From Streptomyces griseus (GTDB lineage Bacteria; Actinomycetota; Actinomycetes; Streptomycetales; Streptomycetaceae), in NCBI RefSeq assembly GCF_001715295.1, contig NZ_MDKB01000001.1, forward strand, positions 806,397 to 870,396: a stretch of DNA of 64,000 nt, given 5' to 3'. The stretch's first letter is position 1. Every line of letters starts with the position of its first letter. The translations under genes were made by a program, and so were the position numbers. This document shows, one piece after another, positions 58,504-64,000 of the stretch. The notes under the pieces were generated by a model that saw only the letters and a program-made list of their open reading frames with translations, had not been told where the DNA came from and searched no databases.

Positions 58504-59694
58504 GTGAGACGCATGACGGCACGACCCGCGAACACGCACCAGGCGCGACTGCTGAGGCTGTTGCGCGACGACGGGCCCAACTCCCGTGCGCAGCTCGGTG
58601 ACCGGATCGACCTCTCCCGGTCCAAGCTCGCCGTCGAGGTGGACCGTCTCCTGGAGACCGGACTCGTCGTCGCCGACGGCCTCGCCGCCTCCCGCGGCGG
58701 ACGCCGGTCGCACAACATCCGGCTCGCACCCGAACTGCGCTTCCTCGGGGTCGACATCGGCGCCACCTCCGTCGATGTGGCCGTCACCAACGCCGAGTTG
58801 GAGGTTCTCGGACACCTCAACCACCCGATGGACGTACGCGAGGGGCCCGTCGCCATCTTCGAACAGGTGCTGGCCATGGCGGCCAAGCTCCGGGCCTCCG
58901 GGCTCGCCGAGGGGTTCGACGGCGCCGGCATCGGCGTACCGGGACCGGTCCGCTTCCCCGAAGGCATCCCGGTCGCACCACCGATCATGCCCGGCTGGGA
59001 CGGCTTCCCGGTCCGGGAGGCGCTCAGTCAGGAACTCGGCTGCCCCGTCATGGTCGACAACGACGTGAACCTGATGGCCATGGGGGAGCAGCACGCGGGC
59101 GTCGCCCGATCCGTGGGCGACTTCCTCTGCGTCAAGATCGGTACCGGTATCGGCTGCGGCATCGTCGTCGGCGGCGAGGTCTACCGCGGGACGACGGGAA
59201 GCGCCGGCGACATCGGCCACATCCAGGTGGAACCCGACGGGCGTCCCTGTGCCTGTGGCAACCGGGGCTGCCTGGAAGCCCACTTCAGCGGCGCCTCCCT
59301 CGCCCGCGACGCCGAGGACGCGGCCCGTGCCGGCCTGTCACCGGAGCTCGCGGCCCGGCTGGAGACGGCCGGCAAGCTCACGGCCGTCGACGTGGCGGCC
59401 GCCGCTGCGGCGGGTGACGCCACCGCCCTCGACCTCATCCGGGAGGGCGGCAACCGGGTCGGCCAGGTCATCGCGGGACTCGTCAGCTTCTTCAACCCGG
59501 GGCTCGTCGTGATCGGCGGCGGGGTGACCGGGCTAGGCCACAACCTGCTGGCCAGCATCCGCACCCAGGTCTACCGGCAGTCCCTGCCACTGGCCACGGG
59601 CAACCTTCCCATCGTGCTGGGTGAGCTGGGGCCCGCCGCCGGGGTGACCGGCGCGGCCAGACTCATCAGCGACCACCTGTTCTCGCCGGCCTGA
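58504..59694 (+). CDS. ROK family transcriptional regulator
   Basis: The 396-residue protein has an N-terminal winged helix-turn-helix (residues 10-75: ARLLRLLRDDGPNSRAQLGDRIDLSRSKLAVEVDRLL) and a ROK sugar-kinase-like domain with GVDIGATSVDVAV, the GIGVPGPV loop, the zinc site CACGNRGCLEAHFSG and a GEVYRG...GDIGHIQV segment. GTG 58504 has GGGGAGGG upstream; ATG 58513 is the alternative. It precedes the ABC importer by 328 bp and is probably its regulator, sensing the imported sugar or its phosphate. Confidence 0.92.
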   Translation: MRRMTARPANTHQARLLRLLRDDGPNSRAQLGDRIDLSRSKLAVEVDRLLETGLVVADGLAASRGGRRSHNIRLAPELRFLGVDIGATSVDVAVTNAELEVLGHLNHPMDVREGPVAIFEQVLAMAAKLRASGLAEGFDGAGIGVPGPVRFPEGIPVAPPIMPGWDGFPVREALSQELGCPVMVDNDVNLMAMGEQHAGVARSVGDFLCVKIGTGIGCGIVVGGEVYRGTTGSAGDIGHIQVEPDGRPCACGNRGCLEAHFSGASLARDAEDAARAGLSPELAARLETAGKLTAVDVAAAAAAGDATALDLIREGGNRVGQVIAGLVSFFNPGLVVIGGGVTGLGHNLLASIRTQVYRQSLPLATGNLPIVLGELGPAAGVTGAARLISDHLFSPA

Positions 59695-59757
59695 CGTCCG
59701 GGCCGGCGTGCGTTCGGCACCTGCTCCGCGGTCTTCCCCCGCAGGCAGCCGTGTCCG

Positions 59758-59931
59758 GAGCACCGCCCCGCAGCAGTACCCGTAAGCCGTCTCCACCGAG
59801 CACCGCCCCCAACCGCAGTCTCCGTCAGCAGCCTCTACGAGCACCGCCCCGCAGCAGTCTCCGTAAGCAGCACGTACCGAGCACCGCACCACCCCGCACA
59901 CCACCAGCAGTCCCGTCAGCAGTACGGCACC
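59758..59931. repeat. About 40-nt imperfect tandem repeats upstream of the ABC operon
   Basis: Four units begin GAGCACCGC at 59758, 59798, 59839 and 59879 and are 40, 41, 40 and about 53 nt long. The first three share GCAGCAGT or a close variant, then CCGTAAGC or CCGTCAGC. Unit lengths are not multiples of three, so the array is non-coding. It fills the leader between the ROK gene and the ABC operon and may be a binding array or an RNA leader. Confidence 0.6.
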
Positions 59932-60022
59932 GCCGGCACTGCGCCCTGCCCGCTCACCGGCCCTCCCCGCACTCTCGGTTCCGCCCGAGCAGGGGAGACC
60001 CCATTCGCCGAGGGGATTCGTC

Positions 60023-61543
60023 ATGGCACCAGAACCACCCCTGCTCACGATGTCCGGCATCACCAAATCGTTCCCCGGTGTGCGCGCCCTCGACGGCGTG
60101 GACCTGGAGGTGCAGGCCGGCGAAGTCCACTGCCTCCTCGGTCAGAACGGCGCCGGCAAGTCCACCCTCATCAAGGTGCTGGCCGGAGCCCATCAGCCCG
60201 ACGGCGGCACCATCACCTGGCACGGCGCACCCGTCCAGCTCTCCTCACCCATCACCGCGATGCGGCTGGGCATCGCCACCATCTACCAGGAACTTGACCT
60301 GGTCGAGAACCTGTCCGTCGCCGAGAACATCTTCCTCGGCCACGAACTCACCACCGCCGGCTTCGTCGTCCGCACCCGCGTGGCCGAGATCGAGGCCTCC
60401 GCACTCCTCGCACGCCTCGGCCACCCGGAGATCGATCCCGGGCGCCCGGTCGGTGACCTGTCGGCGGCACACCAGCAGATCGTCTCCATGGCGCGGGCCC
60501 TCTCGCACGAGGTGGACCTCATCGTGATGGACGAACCGTCCGCCGCGCTGGACCCCGACGAGGTCGCCAACCTCTTCCGGATCGTCGACGGCCTCGCCGC
60601 CGACGGCGTGTCCGTCATCTACATCTCGCACCGGCTGGAGGAGATCCGCCGCATCGGTGACCGGGTGACCGTCCTCAAGGACGGCCGCACCGTCGCCGTC
60701 GGGCTCCCCGCCGAGTCCACCCCCACCCGGGACATCGTCGCCCTGATGACCGGCCGCGACGTCGAGCACGTCTTCCCCCCGCGGCCCGCGTCCGGCGTAC
60801 CCGACACGGCGGAGCCCGTCCTCACCGTCGAAGGCCTCTCCCGGAAGGGCGAATTCGAGCCCGTCGACCTGGAGTTGAGGCCGGGAGAGATCGTCGGTCT
60901 CGCCGGCCTCGTCGGCTCGGGACGCTCCGAGATCCTGGAGACCGTCTTCGGCGCCCGCAAACCGACCACGGGCCGTGTCACCGTCGCCGGAAGAGCCTTG
61001 CGCCCCGGCAGCGTCCGGGCCGCCATCGCTGCGGGGATCGGTCTCGCGCCGGAGGAACGCAAGGCGCAGGCCCTCCTGCTGACCGAATCGGTCACCCGCA
61101 ACGTCTCCGTCTCCTCGCTCTCCCGCTTCGCCCGCGCGGGCTGGGTCGACCGGAGAGCCGAGCGCAAGGCCGCCAGGACCGCCACCCGCGAACTCTCGCT
61201 GCGGCCCGACAACCCGGACGCCGCCGTCCGTACCCTGTCCGGCGGCAACCAGCAGAAGGCGGTTCTGGCCCGCTGGCTGCTGCGCGGCTGCCGGGTCCTG
61301 CTGCTGGACGAACCCACCCGTGGTGTCGACGTCGGCGCCCGCGCCGAGCTCTACGCCGTGATCCGCCGGCTGGCCGACGAAGGCCTCGCCGTTCTGCTCG
61401 TCTCCAGCGAAGTGCCCGAAGTGCTGGGCCTCGCCGACCGGGTGCTGGTGCTCCGCGAAGGCCGGGTCGTGCACACGGCCGACGCCCGGGAGCTCGACGA
61501 GCACCGCGTACTCGACCTCGTCATGGAAGGGAGCCCGACATGA
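60023..61543 (+). CDS. Sugar ABC importer ATP-binding protein (RbsA/MglA-like)
   Basis: The 506-residue protein has two tandem ATPase domains. The first has an intact Walker A (GQNGAGKST), an LSAAHQQIVSMARAL signature and DEPSAALD. The second has the degenerate GLVGSGRSE typical of this family, with LSGGNQQKAVLARWL and DEPTRGVDVG. It powers uptake of a sugar or cyclitol across the membrane. The ATG at 60023 follows GAGGGG. It overlaps the permease gene by 4 bp (ATGA). Confidence 0.93.
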   Translation: MAPEPPLLTMSGITKSFPGVRALDGVDLEVQAGEVHCLLGQNGAGKSTLIKVLAGAHQPDGGTITWHGAPVQLSSPITAMRLGIATIYQELDLVENLSVAENIFLGHELTTAGFVVRTRVAEIEASALLARLGHPEIDPGRPVGDLSAAHQQIVSMARALSHEVDLIVMDEPSAALDPDEVANLFRIVDGLAADGVSVIYISHRLEEIRRIGDRVTVLKDGRTVAVGLPAESTPTRDIVALMTGRDVEHVFPPRPASGVPDTAEPVLTVEGLSRKGEFEPVDLELRPGEIVGLAGLVGSGRSEILETVFGARKPTTGRVTVAGRALRPGSVRAAIAAGIGLAPEERKAQALLLTESVTRNVSVSSLSRFARAGWVDRRAERKAARTATRELSLRPDNPDAAVRTLSGGNQQKAVLARWLLRGCRVLLLDEPTRGVDVGARAELYAVIRRLADEGLAVLLVSSEVPEVLGLADRVLVLREGRVVHTADARELDEHRVLDLVMEGSPT

Positions 61544-62580
61544 CACAGCCCGCACCGTCGGCGCAGCACCACGGGCCGGATTTGGCCAAACCCGCCGCGC
61601 CGCCCCCGAGACAGGAGAGGGGCCCGCGCGCACTCGGTCTGCGTGCCGACGTCCGCAACCTGTCGCTGCTCGGCGTCCTCGCCGTCCTCGTCGCCGTCGG
61701 CGGCTTCACCGAACCGGACGCCTTCCTGGACACCGGGAACCTCCAGCTGATCCTGACGCAGTCCTCCGTCATCGGGGTCGTCACCGTCGGCATGACCTTC
61801 GTCATCACCAGCGGCGGCATCGACCTGTCCGTCGGCGCCATGGTGGCTCTCGCCTCCGTCTGGGCGACCACCCTCGCCACCCAGGAGTACGGCTTCGCGG
61901 GCATCCTGTTCACCGCCGTGGTCGTGGGAGTCGCCGCCGGACTGGTCAACGGGCTGCTCATCGCGTACGGCGGCATGGTCCCGTTCATCGCCACTCTCGC
62001 GATGCTCGCCTCCGCCCGCGGGCTCGCCCTGCAGATCACCGACGGCAAGACGCAGATCGTGACGGTCCAGTCCGTCCTCGACCTGGGCCTGCCCGACGCC
62101 TACGTCCTCGGCATCCCGCCACTCGTCCTCGTCTTCGCCGCGGTGACCGTCGCCGGCTGGCTGATCCTGAACCGGACGACCTTCGGGCGCCGTACGGTCG
62201 CGGTCGGCGGCAACGCCGAAGCGGCCCGGCTCGCCGGCATCGACGTACGCCGCCAGCGGCTCTACCTCTATCTGCTCTCCGGCCTGTGCTGCGGCATCGC
62301 CGCCTTCATGCTGATCATCCTGTCCGGGTCCGGCCAGAACACCAACGGCAACCTGTACGAGCTCGACGCGATCGCCGCCGCGATCATCGGCGGCACGCTG
62401 CTGAGCGGGGGCCGCGGAACGATCGTCGGCTCCGTACTCGGTGTCCTGGTCTTCACCACGATCACCAACATCTTCGCCCTCAACAATCTGCAGAGCGATG
62501 TCCAGCAGATCGCCAAGGGCGCGATCATCGTCGCCGCCGTCCTGGTCCAGCGCCGCACCTCGCGCCACGGCGAGACCTGA
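61540..62580 (+). CDS. Sugar ABC importer permease (RbsC-like)
   Basis: The 346-residue protein has about eight to ten hydrophobic helices after a Pro-rich cytoplasmic N-terminus. FVITSGGIDLSVGAMVALAS, GLLIAYGGMVPFIATLAMLASARG and AIAAAIIGGTLLSGGRGTIVGSVLGV are hallmarks of BPD-type-2 (ribose/galactose/inositol) permeases. It pairs with the ATPase and lipoprotein of the same operon. It overlaps the ATPase stop by 4 bp. Confidence 0.93.
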   Translation: MTQPAPSAQHHGPDLAKPAAPPPRQERGPRALGLRADVRNLSLLGVLAVLVAVGGFTEPDAFLDTGNLQLILTQSSVIGVVTVGMTFVITSGGIDLSVGAMVALASVWATTLATQEYGFAGILFTAVVVGVAAGLVNGLLIAYGGMVPFIATLAMLASARGLALQITDGKTQIVTVQSVLDLGLPDAYVLGIPPLVLVFAAVTVAGWLILNRTTFGRRTVAVGGNAEAARLAGIDVRRQRLYLYLLSGLCCGIAAFMLIILSGSGQNTNGNLYELDAIAAAIIGGTLLSGGRGTIVGSVLGVLVFTTITNIFALNNLQSDVQQIAKGAIIVAAVLVQRRTSRHGET

Positions 62581-62633
62581 ACCACCCCGCCCGCTGTTCC
62601 GTATGCCACGCACCGGATGAAGGGTTGACAGCC

Positions 62634-63671
62634 ATGCCAGAAACCAGCCGCAGAGGACTGCTCTTCGGCACCGCGGCCGTCTCCGCGGGAGCCTTCCTCA
62701 CTGCCTGTACCAGTAACGAGCCCAAGGAGAAGGCGACCGCCGCGAACAACCAGCCCGCGGCCGACGACAAGCCCGGCACCCCTGTCACCATCGGATTCGC
62801 CGGACCCCAGGCCGACCACGGCTGGCTCAACGCGATCAACGTGAACGCCAAGTCGCGCGCGGAGAAGTACTCCGAGGTGACCCTGGAGATCACCGAGGGC
62901 TCCAACGACACCGCCGCCCAGATCGGTCAGGTCAAGACCCTCATCAACAAGAAGGTCGACGTCCTCGTCGTCCTGCCCGCCGACGGCAAGGCGCTCACGC
63001 AGGTCGGCCTGGAGGCCATGAAGGCGGGCATTCCCGTCGTCAACCTGGACCGCGTCTTCGCCTCCCCGCAGGCCTACCGCTGCTGGGTCGGCGGCGACAA
63101 CTACGGCATGGGGCTCAACGCCGGTCACTACATCGGCGAGCAGCTCAAGGGGAAGGCCGGAGCCAAGGTCGTCGAGCTCGCGGGCATCGACAACCTCGAA
63201 CTGACCAAGCAGCGCAGCCAGGGCTTCGCCGACGCGCTGAAGAACTACCCCAACGTGAAGCTGGTGGCCCGTCAGGCCGCCGACTTCACCGTCGAGTCGG
63301 GTCAGGCCAAGATGGCCCAGCTCCTCCAGGCACAGAAGCAGTTCGACGCCCTGTGGAACCACGACGACGACCAGGGCGTGGGCGCCCTGCGCGCCATCCA
63401 GCAGGCGGGCCGGGACGAGTTCATCATGGTCGGCGGTGCCGGTGCGAAGTCCGCGATGGACGCCATCAAGGCCGACAACAGCGTCCTGAAGGCCACCGTC
63501 CTGTACCCGCCGACAATGGCCGCGTCCGCCATCGACCTGGCCCGCGCCCTCGGCCAGAACAAGGGCATCGCCGGCCTCTCCGAGATGGAGATCCCGACGT
63601 CCCTGACCCTCTACTCCGCCGTGGTCACCAAGGACAACGTGGACCAGTACCTGCCGACGGGCTTCAGCTGA
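62634..63671 (+). CDS. Sugar ABC importer substrate-binding lipoprotein
   Basis: The 345-residue protein begins with a twin-arginine lipoprotein signal: SRRGLLFGTAAVSAGAFLTAC, where the TAC cysteine (near residue 25) is the lipidated residue. The mature part is a cluster B/type 1 periplasmic binding protein with VTIGFAGPQADHGWLNAINVNAKSRAEKY, GMGLNAGHYIG and NHDDDQGVGALRAIQQAG. It captures the sugar outside the cell. ATG 62634 follows GAAGGG. Ribose, inositol and rhizopine are candidates. Confidence 0.92.
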   Translation: MPETSRRGLLFGTAAVSAGAFLTACTSNEPKEKATAANNQPAADDKPGTPVTIGFAGPQADHGWLNAINVNAKSRAEKYSEVTLEITEGSNDTAAQIGQVKTLINKKVDVLVVLPADGKALTQVGLEAMKAGIPVVNLDRVFASPQAYRCWVGGDNYGMGLNAGHYIGEQLKGKAGAKVVELAGIDNLELTKQRSQGFADALKNYPNVKLVARQAADFTVESGQAKMAQLLQAQKQFDALWNHDDDQGVGALRAIQQAGRDEFIMVGGAGAKSAMDAIKADNSVLKATVLYPPTMAASAIDLARALGQNKGIAGLSEMEIPTSLTLYSAVVTKDNVDQYLPTGFS

Positions 63672-63718
63672 TCCCGCCCCACCGCCGCCACCGAACCACC
63701 GACGAGGAGGAAGCCCGC

Positions 63719-64000
63719 ATGGCCCGTAGGGAAGAGACGGAGCAGGAGACCGAGGCACCGCCGCCGGCAGGGGGGCCGACGACCGCACTCGGCGTCGGCA
63801 TGGTCGGATACGCGTTCATGGGAGCCGCCCACTCACAGGGCTGGCGGACCACGGGACACGTCTTCGACCTCCCGGTGAGACCCGCTCTCGCCGCGATCTG
63901 CGGACGCGACCGCACCGCCGTCGAAGCCGCCGCCGCCCGGCACGGCTGGGCGGCGGCGGAGACCGACTGGCGTGCCCTGATCGCCCGGGACGACGTGCAG
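63719..64000 (+). CDS. Gfo/Idh/MocA family dehydrogenase, partial
   Basis: The reading frame starts at ATG 63719 with GAGGAGGAAG upstream and runs off the window. After a short acidic, Pro-rich leader, the fragment shows a Rossmann start VGMVGYAFMGAAHSQGWRTT and LAAICGRDRTAVEAAAARHGW, the opening of Gfo/Idh/MocA oxidoreductases that oxidise sugars or cyclitols with NAD. It should be the first catabolic enzyme of the ABC operon. The rest lies outside the window. Confidence 0.87.
   Translation, partial: MARREETEQETEAPPPAGGPTTALGVGMVGYAFMGAAHSQGWRTTGHVFDLPVRPALAAICGRDRTAVEAAAARHGWAAAETDWRALIARDDVQ

Noticed and set aside
59533..60066. Minus-strand open frame across the 40-nt repeats
   Set aside because: The repeat unit is not a multiple of three, and the frame has no ribosome site or family signal.
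1..64000. tRNA, rRNA or CRISPR features
   Set aside because: No tRNA-like cloverleaf, rRNA sequence or regularly spaced repeat-spacer array was seen; the repeats at 64 and 59758 have no spacers.

Overview
The window is 64 kb of chromosomal DNA from a Streptomyces or close relative. The base composition is very GC-rich (about 70 percent by eye), third codon positions are almost all G or C, and GTG and TTG starts are common. The gene families are typical of the genus: a DUF397 and helix-turn-helix (XRE) pair, a PAP2/diacylglycerol kinase fusion, a fused SecDF, a short MreB-like protein, an imine reductase, and an Rv2578c-type radical SAM protein. I see no rRNA, tRNA, CRISPR array or complete biosynthetic gene cluster. 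The combination of many regulators, secreted enzymes and recombinase debris suggests a chromosome-arm region rather than the core.

Layout. 0-6.7 kb: a radical SAM protein, a START-like (SRPBCC) protein, a DHA2-type MFS exporter with an unusual three-domain tail, and a LysR/aldo-keto reductase divergent pair. 6.8-12.1 kb: a tight four-gene operon of peptidases (M55 D-aminopeptidase, M20, S9, S66 LD-carboxypeptidase), probably for uptake-derived or wall-derived peptides containing D-residues. 12.2-20.8 kb: a secreted S15-type hydrolase, small enzymes, a secreted PGRP/amidase, a methyltransferase and the PAP2/DGK fusion. 21-27 kb: an IclR/SMP-30 operon, an aminotransferase-fold protein that has lost its PLP lysine beside a metallo-hydrolase, a DedA/MBL pair, and a small resolvase-like protein. 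27-33 kb: a membrane-anchored phosphatase-superfamily protein, a LacI regulator and an NAD-dependent DNA ligase.

33-37 kb: an apparent three-gene operon of a degenerate MreB-like protein, a small secreted Pro/Ala-rich protein and a fused SecDF. This is the best candidate for an undescribed functional module in the window. 37-47.3 kb: scattered metabolic and regulatory genes (XRE, pterin dehydratase, aldo-keto reductase, acyl-CoA ligase, two LysR-controlled divergent units), a MITE-like element at 38.2 kb, and an orphan gene behind an AT-rich leader. 47.3-49.2 kb: an XRE/DUF397 pair with two small overlapping genes upstream in the opposite direction. 49.2-50.6 kb: imine reductase and its HxlR regulator. 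50.7-53.2 kb: an accessory patch with an IS5-type transposase fragment, a possible kinase fragment and a tyrosine recombinase broken by several frameshifts.

53.2-58.5 kb: a GlxA-type regulator with a divergent cupin, a frameshifted hypothetical gene, an orphan FdhD, a FabH-like ketosynthase and a decayed GntR regulator. 58.5-64 kb: a ROK regulator, a block of about 40-nt imperfect tandem repeats, and a ribose/inositol-type ABC importer (ATPase, permease, lipoprotein) followed by a Gfo/Idh/MocA dehydrogenase that runs off the right end; together they look like a sugar or cyclitol catabolic operon. Many intergenic regions carry clear inverted repeats placed like operators; these are listed individually. 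All family calls come from reading motifs; no database search was run.
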